Below, one piece after another: positions 1 through 12,117 of a stretch of DNA of 37,500 nt (its first letter is position 1; every line of letters begins with the position of its first letter). Location of the stretch: positions 25,001-62,500 of the forward strand of contig JAQGDQ010000504.1 in assembly GCA_030141605.1 (NCBI GenBank), written 5' to 3'. Both the position numbers and the translations under genes were made by a program. Under the pieces are notes generated by a model. It was not told the DNA's origin and did no database searches. It saw only the letters and a list, made by a program, of their open reading frames with translations. The stretch is from Tubiluchus corallicola (lineage: Eukaryota; Priapulida; Priapulimorpha; Priapulimorphida; Tubiluchidae).

Positions 1-165
1 CAAAGATTATGACTATGGCTTCCTTATGTATTTGGCTGTAGTTTCTTTCTGCAGCTGTGAGAGTCTTGGACACATTGGCAATTGGGCCCAACATTGGACG
101 CGTCACAAGCCAATCCAAGAGGCTTGTCTGGGTCAAAATGCACAAGGACTTGATCTAAGAATAGC
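1..165 (-). pseudogene. RNase H fragment of the gypsy element
   Basis: Translated on the minus strand, this stretch shows the RNase H start typical of Ty3/gypsy Pol (a ...FDPDKPLGLACDAS... segment around 90-150), then a jump to the downstream ...AERNYSQIHKEA-type segment around 1-50. The middle of the domain is deleted and the frame shifts. It follows the RT fragment directly and runs off the window edge. Confidence 0.65.
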
Positions 166-198
166 AGCCTAGAGAATAGAGAATAGCTGAAATGCTGT

Positions 199-1035
199 TT
201 ACTCCTTATCTCCCCACTTCCAGGGGACTGTCTTCTTGGACAAGTGGTAAAGAGGCTCTGCCATAGTAGCCAGGTTTAGGATAAACTTCCCGTAGAATTG
301 AACTGAGCCCAAGAAAGACTTCAAGCTTGAGACGTCTGTAGGAGGTGGCATCTTCATCACTGCCTCGACCTTGGATCCTTTCGCAACCCCTTCAGCCGAC
401 AAGGAGTGTCCAAGATATTCAATACTTGGTTGTGCGAACAACGACATCTGAGTCCTTTGTCATTCAGACGAGTGAGCAAGCATCTCAGGTTGCTCAGGTG
501 ATCATTTGCATCTTGCCCGCTGACGAGCATATCGTCTTGGAAGACGGCGACTCCAGGCAGATCGCTGGTCCGGTTCTCCATGATTTCCTGAAAGTAACCA
601 GGTGCTGACTTGATTCTGAAAGGGACTCATTGCTGCAGGAGTACACCACGGAGGGTCCTGAGAGCTAGCCTGTGTCGACTCTCGGGTGCCAGCTTGATCT
701 GGTTATGGGCATCAGCAAGGTTGATCTTTGTGTAGCCATATCCGCCTCCCAGCTTTTACATCAGTTACTCTGGGAGTGCCGTTGGATGACGGTTGTCCTC
801 TAGCTGATTGTTGATGCCGACTGAGTAGTCACCACAGATCCGCAATTTGGGCTTCTGAGTGGCCGGAGCGTAACCTTTACGAATCGGTACCACTGGTGTT
901 CCGTATTCGTTGAACTGGACTGGCTTCCAGACACCTTTGACGATGTCATCTTCGTAACCGTTGGCCAGGTCATCCCGAAGAGCGAATGAAACTGGTTGTG
1001 CCTTGTGAAAAACTGGCTTAGACTTGAACATCACT
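199..1035 (-). pseudogene. Reverse transcriptase domain of the gypsy element, frameshifted
   Basis: Three overlapping minus-strand frames together cover an RT domain. The N-terminal part (about 780-1000) contains the VVPIRK and KLRICGDYSVGIN segments. The catalytic motif appears as FQDD around 520-540, the counterpart of the family's Y/F-x-DD box. The thumb/connection segment (YLGHSLS, LKSFLGSVQFYGKF) lies at 199-447. Frame changes near 445 and between about 600 and 770 separate these pieces, so no continuous polymerase can be made. Confidence 0.8.
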
Positions 1036-1050
1036 TCCAGTGCGAAGTCC

Positions 1051-1420
1051 TTAAGACACCCTAATTCTTGTTTGAAGAGATCTGGAAAACTCGTCACACA
1101 GGTTGTGGCAAAGTTGTTGCAAGGAAGCATAAGACGTGTAAGAGGTCTCCGGATGTGACGTTTTTACATCCTTGCTCTTGTCTTGACTCTCTATGCTTCT
1201 CAGTCCTAGAGCATTGTCCACAGAAATTCCCAGCTTCTGGATAGCATTTCGTCCAATCAGGTTCAGGTCAGGGACTTGGTTGACGATGTAAGGAATTACG
1301 CATTGTTTACCAGTCTTTGGATCCTTTGTCTGGCCCATGAAAGTTCCCAGCACTGGCAGGTCGTGCTTGCTGGCAGACTCGTAGCGATGTCAGGCCACAG
1401 TTCAGAAGTTGAATCGAAAG
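1051..1420 (-). pseudogene. Protease-like fragment of the gypsy element
   Basis: A minus-strand frame (about 1051-1353) contains a segment ending in LIGRNAIQKLG, typical of the C-terminal half of retroviral-type aspartic proteases in gypsy elements, where the LG/IGRN box follows the second strand. The region before it, where the catalytic D-T/S-G should lie, is out of frame and rearranged. It sits between the Gag remnant and RT, as expected. Confidence 0.55.
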
Positions 1421-1449
1421 CAGCAAATAGTGGAAGGCAGCTGTAAGCG

Positions 1450-1632
1450 CTGATGCAGGTGGAAGGTGGGTGCTTGAGCTGAAATTCTCTTCAGGAGTTC
1501 GAGCCTGAAGCAGCCTCCTCATAGCATCCATATCTTCTTCGTGTTGCTGCGCCTGCCGATCCATCTGTTCCCTCTGCTGATCCATCTGTTGGCGGAGGAG
1601 CTTGATAAGTTCGCTCCACTGCTCTGCCACCA
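1450..1632 (-). pseudogene. Gag N-terminal remnant of the gypsy element
   Basis: An ATG at 1630-1632 (minus) opens a short Gln/Arg/Met-rich, coiled-coil-like segment (QQMDQQREQMDRQAQQ). The frame continues for about 60 codons before running directly into protease-like sequence. A normal gypsy Gag has several hundred residues with matrix, capsid and zinc-knuckle regions; these are absent, which implies an internal deletion. The start lies about 45 bp inside the LTR, after a putative primer-binding site, as expected for Gag. Confidence 0.5.
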
Positions 1633-1677
1633 TGGATTGAATAAACAACTGTCCACTGAGTTACCAAGGATCCTATT

Positions 1678-2049
1678 TGTTGTGTTTTGTTTCTCTTGGA
1701 AGGATCGTATAGAAAACCAGAAAGCACTTCGTCAAATTAAACTAGTTTATTAAGCGAGTATTCTACAACACAAAAGTATGAGGAAAACGCGAAATGTTTA
1801 CAGTAAACGTGAAAATCTGGAAAACGTTTGAGTGTATCTGAAAATACAGGTATACAAGAAAACGTGCAAGTGGCGTCCGTGTGAATCTGGGTGTGTGTGT
1901 CTCAGTGGCCTGCTTCGCCTTATATAGGGTGCCAGGGAACATTCTAGACGTTTCTTTCTAGAACATTCTACAAAGCAAAACGATTATTCTAATGGGACAT
2001 TCTACAATGTTCTATTTAATTCTAATAGATGCCAGCGATCTCCACAACA
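1678..2049 (-). repeat. 5' LTR of the gypsy element
   Basis: Read on the minus strand the segment begins TGTTG and ends CAACA, the short inverted ends expected of an LTR, and spans 372 bp. A TATA-like CTATATAAGG occurs at about 1921-1930. Immediately downstream on the minus strand, around 1650-1667, a TTGGTAACTCAGTGG sequence could be the tRNA primer-binding site. The partner LTR is outside the window, so the boundaries could not be confirmed by comparison or by a target-site duplication. Confidence 0.6.
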
Positions 2050-2821
2050 AGTACCTGTCTCTATTATGACGACACATAAAGGTCTACAAAATTTGTGCGT
2101 CGTGTTACTAGCTGTATGTAATTGGTGAAATAATGAACAATATCAACAAGAGAGAACTAGGTTATGACGCAATGGTTATTTAAGTTTTATTCTTCATTCT
2201 TCTTCAAAATCTCATTTCATCTATTGCAGACATTGATGTATCAACATTTTTCAGAGTATTCCACCCACTTCTATCTGCAGCTTACAATGTGAGTTCTTCT
2301 ACTCCTAAAGATAGATTTGGTTGAAGTTGTTGAACATCTCTACATATGTTAGCCATCCAAGTTGTTTTCGGGTAGGCTTATTGTGAAGGCTTATTACTTC
2401 GAAACTTGTACAAAATCTTATATCTTTGTGAATGCTTACCTAGATATTTGGCAAAGATTAGGAACTGCCATACACAGAAAAGGATTACACAGTTTATGAG
2501 TTTTGCCAGGTGGCTTTTGCAAGGTTTTTAGGCTTCCTTTAAAGAGATTCTTACTGGCGCTTCATTTGGTAATCTTAGAAGATGTCTTAATCTTAATCTT
2601 CGGATTTTGACTTTTAGCTCCAAGAAATTTCTTTCATTCTAGTTTATAAACCATCATTTTTAATTATGTCGTAAGCAGGGTTAGAAGATGACAAAAGCGG
2701 TCTGTTTAAAATTAATCATCTAGGTTAGTTCTTCTTATAAGGTATAACTACATATTCAGGTTAGGGAGTTTTACACACGAATTCTCTTTGAGACTAAGGC
2801 AGTAAGTGTGAACGATTTTGT
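2050..2821. other. Intergenic stretch without a recognisable gene
   Basis: No credible coding region or RNA gene is visible. A segment at about 2430-2505 (GATATTTGGCAAAGATT and flanks) resembles 37070-37145, so a small dispersed repeat is present. From about 2690 the sequence also matches, in reverse complement, the outer part of the repeat upstream of CTL-F (up to about 32680). Confidence 0.6.
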
Positions 2822-3430
2822 AAGAACTGTCGTGAGTTTTGTTGAATGTTGGAGAGAACTCATGGCAACACTGAGAGAGCTTGCAACTTCTTGCCGACAG
2901 AATCTGCAAAGCTGTTCATACTTACGTGTTTATTCTCAGAGAGTAGACTCGTGGCAGAAAACTCGATAGTTTGAACGTGGCGTTAGCTATTTCAAGGAAG
3001 TTCACATAAAGTTTAAGCAGTTAGAAAATTAACTATCAGAACATATTTTACCTGTTACTGCAGCTTCCGTTTCCACTGTAGCTTTGCAATAAATTAAAAG
3101 ACGATTTACAACTGAAATGAACGTCGAAGCTTTTAAATCTTCACATGTGTTCTCTTCAACATGACAGCATTGTTTGTAATTGTATAATTGTGATGCTGCA
3201 GTTCAGTGGTGAAAAAAATCACAATAGAAAACTCGCTAGTTTGAATACGCTGTTGGGTATTCCAAGCAGGTTCATATAAAATTTAAGCTGATTTTGCAGG
3301 GTGCTAAACTCTTCTGCCACGGAACAAAAAACCAGCTAACCCCCGTCACAGGCCCTGAATTTACAGCTAGCCGAATTTCTAAATGCTATAATTTCTCTTT
3401 TAAAACTCATCTTTTCATTCATACTAGTTA
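2822..3430. repeat. Left arm of a large inverted repeat
   Basis: This segment is the reverse complement of about 7183-7776 with modest divergence. Both arms contain the same landmarks, such as GTTTTGTTGAATGTTGG at the outer edge and CCCCCGTCACAGGCCC at the inner edge. The arms enclose the CTL-A and CTL-E remnants. The outer two thirds belong to a dispersed repeat also found at about 5611-5935 and 32157-32560; the inner third is the 3' flank shared by the CTL-A, -B and -C genes. Confidence 0.8.
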
Positions 3431-4656
3431 CTTTATTCATTTTTTGTTTATTTTCACAAGCATCCGAGTATCGTTACTTTAACAAACTTTCTTCAGCAAA
3501 CTTTACTCTTTACACACTAATTTTGGACCGAACACGTGACTTCCATGGTTTTCCATAAGCACTAGCTGCTTAAGCTAATTCAAACTTCTTCAGCAGCTTA
3601 CCTAATGCTCCCGCAAAAATATTAGTTTTCTAGTTTTTTGCAAAAACTTCTGATATTTTTGTTGAAGATTGGCAGTGAGCTACTTTCCTTCAAGAAGAAT
3701 GACGTCATTGAAAGAAGAATAAGCATTGAAAAGTAGGAGCACCCAAGCAGAGAACTTTACTAGATACATGCTTACTGCAGTTTTATCATTAAATTCTCCT
3801 AACTTTTTCGCACACTTTGAAATAAGCCTAAGTTCATTGACTTGGGGTTAGAATAATTTAAAATAAAAATGTCAGCCAGCATAAACTTAAGCAAAGACAA
3901 TTGTTTTATTCAGACAAAACTTTAGCAACATTTCGACACAGTTAAGGCCTTGTTCAAGCAACAGGCAACCTAAATAAAAACACAGTGCGAAAATACAATA
4001 TTCAATATTGTATCAATTAAATAGGACAAATGCTAAATTGTAAATTTACATGTGGGATCGTGTGATGCAAAACCAAACAGCATAAAAAATAAAGTTATGC
4101 TACTACAAAGCTATTCATTCATTGACAAATGCCTTTAGATGGTAATAAGAGAAATTTTTGAACAAGCTGTTGCATTTTTATTTTAAAACTCGTTTTTCCC
4201 GAAGTCAAACAGTTTGGCAAAGCAATAAAACAACTATGCGTATGCAGGAGTAAAAGAAATTCTTAAAATAGAAAGGTCAAACACAGTGAAAGATAGATTT
4301 TATATTATGCAATGCAACAAATTCCTGCACGCAACAGAGATTTTTTCAGAAGTAAATCTCCATTGATAACTACTAGATTGGACGCAAGATTTTATTGTAA
4401 AAACAACGCATATTTTTATGACGTCATTAGGTAATGGAAAGTGCAATTTAAAGTACAAAACTTTATGCAAAATATACAAACTGCTAAATATTATCAGCTT
4501 ATAATGTCTTATTGTTTTAATGTTTTTTAATCTGTAAATATCTAGTAAAATTGAATGGACAAATAAGCAAATCTAAAGTCTAATTAAAATCTAGTGAATC
4601 TAAGTAATTAGTTAACTAAATCAACTAAAATTTTTAAAACTCTAAAACTCTCCAAA
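3431..4656 (-). other. 3' flank of the CTL-A pseudogene
   Basis: Read on the minus strand this is collinear with the sequence downstream of CTL-B (14185-15560) and CTL-C (28552-29880). It contains no coding region. It includes a copy of a short dispersed repeat at about 3870-4130 (landmark AACATTTCGACACAGTTAAG), also seen in the other two 3' flanks and in CTL-C intron 1. An AATAAA within that repeat may serve as a poly(A) signal, but this is inference. Confidence 0.7.
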
Positions 4657-5181
4657 TCAGTTCGTAATGGATTTACAAACAAATGAAAAATCTCGAGTAC
4701 ATTTGACATCATTCCATTTGTAATCCCACCATACTTCTATACAGTGTTCTACTCCTCCACCATTGTCAGGCATTTTCGCTGTCCAATTGGAGTATAAGAT
4801 TTCATGACCATTAGAAATCCATATCCAGTGACCTTCTCTGTGTTGATCCGTCCCACCAATCCAGGTACGTTTCATTTCTAAAGCAAGGTCAAGGTCACTT
4901 TATTGTTAATAAATCAACGATTATTTGCAGTTTTATTCCTAAAAGAAGTTGTGTTTCTTGTAACCCATGTGGGTACCGATCATTCAAATTACACGAGTTC
5001 CAAACACAACACTTCTTTATTCTCTACTCTCTTTCACTGTTACATAATGAATTTAGTAAGTAAAAACAATCATGAACACAAACTTTCCCTGTATATTATT
5101 ATACGCTTCACATGCATATACTCACATATGCGTAACCAAGACACACAGTAGTAGTAAGTCTACCAAGGAACCCACATTCAT
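4657..5181 (-). pseudogene. CTL-A, C-type lectin pseudogene lacking exon 2
   Basis: Exon 3 (4657-4877) is intact. It encodes WIGGTDQHREGHWIWIS, then an MPD triplet, a W-N-D box and the spaced Cys residues of a C-type lectin domain, and ends with a stop. An exon 1 remnant starts with ATG at 5179-5181 and matches the signal peptide of CTL-B and CTL-C (MNVGSLVDLLLLCVLVT). At about 5131 it is fused directly to sequence homologous to late intron 2. Exon 2, intron 1 and most of intron 2 are therefore deleted, and the frame stops after 19 residues (TGA at 5122-5124). A GTGAGT donor was created by chance at 5120-5125, but it would join exon 3 in the wrong phase. The exon 3 acceptor is still TTTAG. 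The gene is inverted relative to the other members. Confidence 0.85.
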
Positions 5182-5367
5182 TGTGCGTATTGTATTTATT
5201 GTCAAGACGAAGATGAACTACAAAAACAATTTTTGCAAAAGTAATTAGTTAGCAAAAAATATAGAAAAATAAAAATAAATTTCAGAGTAAAAAGAAAAGT
5301 TAAGAAAGGCACAGAGAACTCGAACTGTATCATAATGATAATAATAATAATAATAATGATGATGATT

Positions 5368-5428
<61 letters not shown>

Positions 5429-5610
5429 CAAAAACTAGCCATACCCACAAAAATTATTTTGTGCATAAACAACCCAACCCAAACCACACCACACCAACCC
5501 TACCTCACATTCACAGAATTCACACCTTATCTCACAACACCTTAATGTCTACATTGGATCGCCTAGAACCACCCAGACTTCACTACACTACAAAACCCAC
5601 AGCGCACCAT
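5182..5610 (-). promoter_or_regulatory. Upstream region of CTL-A, homologous to the CTL-B and CTL-C upstream regions
   Basis: On the minus strand, 5182-5330 matches the roughly 140 bp just upstream of the exon 1 starts of CTL-B (12118-12254) and CTL-C (25727-25875), including a TTGCAAAA...GTTTTTGTAGTTCATC stretch. It is preceded by a trinucleotide microsatellite (5335-5427) and by an A/C-rich stretch (5465-5600) that is the complement of the G/T-rich region upstream of the other genes. No clear TATA box was seen. Promoter function is inferred from position and conservation only. Confidence 0.5.
5335..5427. repeat. Trinucleotide microsatellite (ATA)n(ATG)n
   Basis: Uninterrupted ATA/ATG triplets. 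It corresponds in position to the (TTA)n tracts upstream of exon 1 in CTL-B and CTL-C. Confidence 0.95.
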
Positions 5611-5935
5611 GCACAAGCTGTTCATACTTACGTGTTTATTTTCATAGAAAAAACTCGATAGTTTGAACGTGGCGTTAGGTATTTTAAGGAAGTTCACATA
5701 AAGTTTAAGCAGTTAGAAAATTAACTATTAGAACATATTTTACCTGTTACTGCAGCTTCCACTTTTACTGTAGCTTTGCAATAAATTAAAAGACGATTTA
5801 CAACTGAAATGAACGTCGAAGCTTTTAAATCTTCACGTGTGTTCTCTTCCACACGACAGCATTGTTTCGTAATAATATAATTGTGACGCTACGTTAAATA
5901 TTCCAAGCAGGTTCATATGAAATTTGAAGGGGGAA
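5611..5935 (+). repeat. Dispersed repeat R, partial copy
   Basis: It matches 2920-3250 in the same orientation, with landmarks such as TTACAACTGAAATGAACGTCG, but is truncated at both ends. It is directly joined to the CTL-A upstream sequence on the left and ends near a (CATA)n tract on the right. Confidence 0.8.
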
Positions 5936-5995
5936 GTTAAGATAATAGTCATTATTAAAGCTAGCACGTTTTACTAATTGTGATACTCGCGTATA

Positions 5996-6054
5996 AATAC
6001 ATATACATATGTACACACATACATACATACATACATACATATATACATACATAA
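5996..6054. repeat. (CATA)n microsatellite
   Basis: About 60 bp of mostly CATA repeats. It lies exactly where the homology between the CTL-E and CTL-F duplications begins (about 6058). Confidence 0.9.
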
Positions 6055-6057
6055 GTA

Positions 6058-7178
6058 CTGGTTCTGTCGTGCATTTCCTTTCGTTTTAATCCAAAATTTC
6101 TGTTTTTCAGAAATGAAAAATTCCTATTACACATCGGCATGTTATTAAATAAGCCTTTTCACAGTTCCAGCAATTGATGATGATCGTGCAAAGGTCAAAG
6201 GTTAAGTGTACTACACAATGCATTTGTGTACACTTGACAACATCTAGTGTGATACTGACAGTTCCAATGGCTAGCTAGAATCTTACCTAGCTCACTTTTT
6301 CTTGTTCCCGATCTCGATCTTGCAAGTAAATCACTGACTTATGTATATTAACTGAATTCCCCATAAAACAACTGAAGGCATACTGAACTGATGCAGAAGG
6401 CAACCTTGCTTTACCACATATCACGTGACGTTTGTAGTTAAGAAACACTTTGCTGTGATAACAGTTGACCTACACAAACTGCACGCAACGAAACTGTGAA
6501 AAGGCTTATTAACAGGTTTATTAAAGTTATTTTTTTCATAAAAATGAGAAATACGTGGAATGGAGGAACAGATAGGCTGAATGAAAACGACTTTAGATGG
6601 ACTTCTAATGGTCAATCCGTAACATTTACTAACTGGATTGATGGTGTACCTAATGACCATGAAGGATTAGAGCTTTGCATATTAATGCAGCTTCATGAGA
6701 ATTATCAATGGAACCATATAGATTGTAACGAGGAATTTTTTTTCATTTGTGAATCTGATGCCAAGTAGTAAAGTTTCCACCATGAGATGATTATGGTCTA
6801 AATGCTTGTTTAGTCTTTCTTCAGACCGTCTGTAATTTACTGTTAAAATATGCCACTAGTCTTATTATTATTATAAAACTAATAATAACGTTTTTAATTA
6901 ATATTAACTTATTAATTATTTTAGACTGTCTTCTTGCTCACATTTTTCCATTTTACATCTTACCAGTGTTAAGAACGTGGAAACTGTAAACCACAAATAT
7001 GTTTTCATAAATAAAATAGATAAATATATAAATAAATAATGTTTTTTTAAGTCACACCTTGGTAATAAAACGGAGTACAAGCTGTGTTTGCAAAAAAAAA
7101 TCAAAAAAGAGTCAAAAAACGCGTAAGAGACATTGTTTACAAGATAAAAGTTTGGAGAAATGACGTCACAAAGATGGG
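6058..7178 (+). repeat. Segment duplicated at 34764-35825, containing the CTL exon 3
   Basis: Starting at CTGGTTCTGTCGT, this segment is collinear with 34764-35825. It covers the end of CTL intron 2, exon 3 and about 400 bp of 3' flank. Homology stops close to a TGACGTCACAAA sequence, where this copy joins 3'-flank sequence of the CTL-A/B/C type. Confidence 0.85.
6542..6768 (+). pseudogene. CTL-E, orphan C-type lectin exon 3
   Basis: This is an exon-3-type sequence of 227 nt, the same length as CTL-F exon 3 and alignable to it without gaps. It encodes NTWNGGTDRLNENDFRW, TNWIDG, a VPN triplet and a W-N-H box, with the family Cys residues and a stop after ...CESDAK. The acceptor that reads CATAG in CTL-F reads CATAA here, so the AG is lost. 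The sequence homologous to intron 2 starts only at 6058, and no exon 1 or exon 2 is visible upstream on this strand. The reading frame is nevertheless fully open. It is either a recent fragment or a maintained cassette; I treat it as a pseudo-exon. Confidence 0.85.
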
Positions 7179-7182
7179 AAAA

Positions 7183-7776
7183 GATGAATTTTAAAAGAGA
7201 AATTATCGAATTTAAAAATTCGACTAGCTGTAAATTCAGGGCCTGTGACGGGGGTTAGCTGGTTTTTTGTTCCGTGGCAGAAGAGTTTAGCACCCTGCAA
7301 AATCAGCTTAAAGTTTATATGAACCTGCTTGGAATACCCAACAACGTATTCAAGCTAGCGAGTTTTCTATTGTGATTTTTTCACCACTGAACTGCAGCGT
7401 CACAATCATACTATTACGAAACAATGCTGTCGTGTTGAAGAGAACACATGTGAAGATTTAAAAGCTTCGGCGTTCATTTCAGTTGTAAATCGTTTTTTAA
7501 TTTATTGGAAAGCTACAGTGGAAGCTGCAGTAACAGGTAAAATTAGTTCTGATGGTTAATTTTCTAACTGCTTAAACTTTATGTGAACTTCCTTGAAATA
7601 CCTAATGCCACGTTCAAACTATCCAGTTTTCTGACAAGAGTCTACTCTCTGAGAATAAACACGTAAGTATGAACAGCTTTACAGATTCTGTCGGCAAGAA
7701 GTTGGAAACTCTCCCGGAGTTGCTGAGAGCTCTCTCCGACATTCAACAAAACTGACGAGAGTTCTTAAAAAATCAT
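7183..7776. repeat. Right arm of the large inverted repeat
   Basis: It is the reverse complement of 2822-3430. It contains the same 3'-flank piece (GGCCTGTGACGGGGG) followed by a copy of the dispersed repeat R in the orientation also found at 32157-32560. Confidence 0.8.
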
Positions 7777-7859
7777 GTCTTTGGTTTAATTGTCGTCTTT
7801 TTCTTTATTCCATTGGGGACAGATCTATTACCGAAATTTGAGACGAAAAAAGGTAAATG

Positions 7860-8075
7860 TATAATGCTAGAAGACTGATCCATTAGCGGAACTGGGGGGG
7901 AGAGGGCTGCACAAAAACAGTAAATCTACACTCAGTTGGAGGGCAGATCTATTAAAGGAAATTCTGGGTGCTGCACAAAAACAGTAAATCTACACTCAGT
8001 TGGAGGGCAGATCTATTAATGAAATTCTGGGTGCTGCACAAAAACAGTAAATTTACACTTGATTGAACACGTTAT
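7860..8075. repeat. Tandem repeat, about 68-bp unit, three copies
   Basis: The motif GCTGCACAAAAACAGTAAAT followed by TTGGAGGGCAGATCTATTA recurs at about 7897, 7970 and 8033. The last copy is diverged at its end. Nothing in it suggests coding. Confidence 0.85.
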
Positions 8076-8282
8076 GCACAGCTTAACATTCTACGCCCAT
8101 TTGAACAAAGTAATTTTGTCATGTTCAGCACACATGAAGCCATTTCGTCAAGCCCCAGCACACGTGAAGCCATTTCATAAAGCCTGCGTGCTTTACTTAC
8201 ATCTAAGTTTTCTATACTACAGGAGCCAAGTGATTTGCACTACAACACTATATCAACAGTACAATGTTACTATATGAATATT

Positions 8283-9055
8283 ATACTATGCTATGCTGTG
8301 CTATGCTATGCTATGCTATGCCATGCCGTGCCATACCATACCATACTATACTACACTATACTATACTATACTTTACTACACTACACTACACTACACCACA
8401 CCACACTACACTACACTACACTACACTACACTACACTACACTACACTACACTACACTACACTACACTACACTACACTACACTACACTACACTACACTATA
8501 CTGCGCTGCGCTATGCTAGGCTGCACTGCACTGCACTACTCTATACTACACTGCACCGCACTACACTACACTACACTACACTACACTACACTACACTACA
8601 CTACACTACACTACACTACACTACACTACACTACACTGTGCTGCACTATGCTACGCTGCACTGCACTGCACTACACTACACTACACTGCACCGCACTACA
8701 CTACACTACACTACACTACACTACACTACACTACACTACACTATACTGCGCTGCGCTATGCTATGCTGCACTGCACTGCACTGCACTACACTACACTGCA
8801 CTGCACTACACTACAGTACGCTACGCTACACTACACTACACTACACTACACTACACTACACTACACTACACTACACTACACTACACTACACTACACTACA
8901 CTACACTGCACTGCACTGTACTACATTACACTGCACACTACACTACACTACACTACACTACACTACACTACACTACACTACACTACACTACACTACACTA
9001 CACTACACTACACTACACTACACTACACTACACTACACTACACTACACCACACTA
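8283..9055. repeat. Pentanucleotide satellite array (CTACA)n with CTGCA, CTATG and CTATA variants
   Basis: About 770 bp of 5-bp units, mostly CTACA. It starts with a CTATG-rich edge and has variant-rich patches at about 8497-8560, 8636-8690, 8741-8820 and 8905-8938. The variant patches at 8497 and 8741 share the same order (CTATACTGCGCTGCGCTATG), so the array expanded by blocks larger than one unit. All frames of one strand are open because the unit contains no stop in any register; this is not evidence of a protein. Confidence 0.97.
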
Positions 9056-9587
9056 TACAGGAAACGATACTACTGAGCAAGTTAAACGAGTAAAACAGCA
9101 TAAATGCATAGACAACACAATACGATACCCTTCAATACTAGATCATTGTCTAAGTGGCTGCTTCTCATTCATATAAATTTGCTAATATATAAAACTTAAT
9201 ATTTCTCGTACGGACATTATTAGACAATTAGCAGAAAATAACTAGAAAGTTAGAGCTAAGATGTCGGGCATCAGCTGGAGTTCGACGCTAAAGGACAAGG
9301 ATTAAGATTACGATTTAGGTTAAGGTAATATGACGGCCAATTGTACATGTAGATAAGAAGTCCAAATTAAATAACATTAAGGGCCTACATAAATAAACAG
9401 TTGGAGTCTGAGAAGAATTAAATGTTTGTGTTTTCAGTAAGCAAATATGCAAATATGTTACTTTCCAATGCTTCAGAAATTCAAAGAAATAATTGTGGCT
9501 GTCATTCTATGTTCTTATTTTGCAAACATAAAAAATGAAAAAGTAAAAAAGTGTATGTAAAAAGTGTACAAGATTTATGTGGTTTTG
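9056..9587. other. Intergenic stretch, nothing recognised
   Basis: AT-rich sequence without a convincing open frame, repeat or RNA gene. It ends where homology to 15811 onwards begins (TTTGGGAACTAAATTCAATAG). Confidence 0.6.
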
Positions 9588-9818
9588 GGAACTAAATTCA
9601 ATAGTCATTACGAATTCTAATCTAGCTAGGTACTACAGTTTAACTTTAAAATAAAATAAATTAAAAACTAAAATGTTAGTGTCATACCAGAATCACTTTA
9701 ATTGCAGCCAGCAAAAATAGCTATTGCTTGACGTAAAAAAATTGAACACTGAAAATTTAAATTTTGAAAAACTAAACTAGAATCATTTGCCTAGAAAATG
9801 ACCACCTTTTGTCCTGAG

Positions 9819-9819
9819 A

Positions 9820-9848
<29 letters not shown>
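9819..9848. repeat. (TA)n microsatellite
   Basis: Short uninterrupted TA tract inside the stretch present only in duplication unit 1. Confidence 0.9.
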
Positions 9849-9853
<5 letters not shown>

Positions 9854-10260
9854 ATAGACACATATACAGAAAAACATAAATCATTTGTCCTAGGCCCTGG
9901 ACTCCCTCCCAGGCACCTATGCCTATGTGCATTTAAACTAGACCTGGCAAACAAACACTTCTGAGAAAAAAAGAGGATGTTCTGAAATTTTCACAATAGA
10001 AAATCCAACAATCACGTTCTCAACTTTGAACCTGTGAGACAAGTAATTTAGAATTTTCGTCTGTGTGTGGCATAAACTGTGCGTTTACCGAGTGCTACTT
10101 TAAACAGTAAGTTTAATGCACGTTATTTTCAATAATGTTGATAATGATGGTAATAGAAATTATGTTATTATTATTATTGTTGTTGTTGCTGTTGTTTTTT
10201 TATTATTATTATCGTATATATTAATTCTACTTATACATATATATATAGATAGGCTTCGAG

Positions 10261-12113
<1,853 letters not shown>

Positions 12114-12117
12114 CTGC

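Larger units (their letters stand above)
1..2049 (-). mobile_element. Degenerate Ty3/gypsy LTR retrotransposon, 3' part beyond the window edge
   Basis: Minus-strand fragments of gypsy-type Pol occur in the expected order reading from 1632 down to 1: a short Gag-like coiled segment, the end of a protease-like domain, reverse transcriptase (RT) and the start of RNase H. A 372-bp LTR lies upstream at 1678-2049. The frames are broken several times between domains, and most of Gag is missing, so the copy cannot be active. The 3' LTR would lie left of position 1. Family assignment rests on recognisable RT motifs and domain order; the clade was not determined. Confidence 0.85.

Noticed and set aside
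8235-9176. Long overlapping open frames of Tyr/Thr/Leu/His repeats
   Set aside because: They are forced by the stop-free (CTACA)n unit in every register of one strand and show no start context, codon bias or family match.
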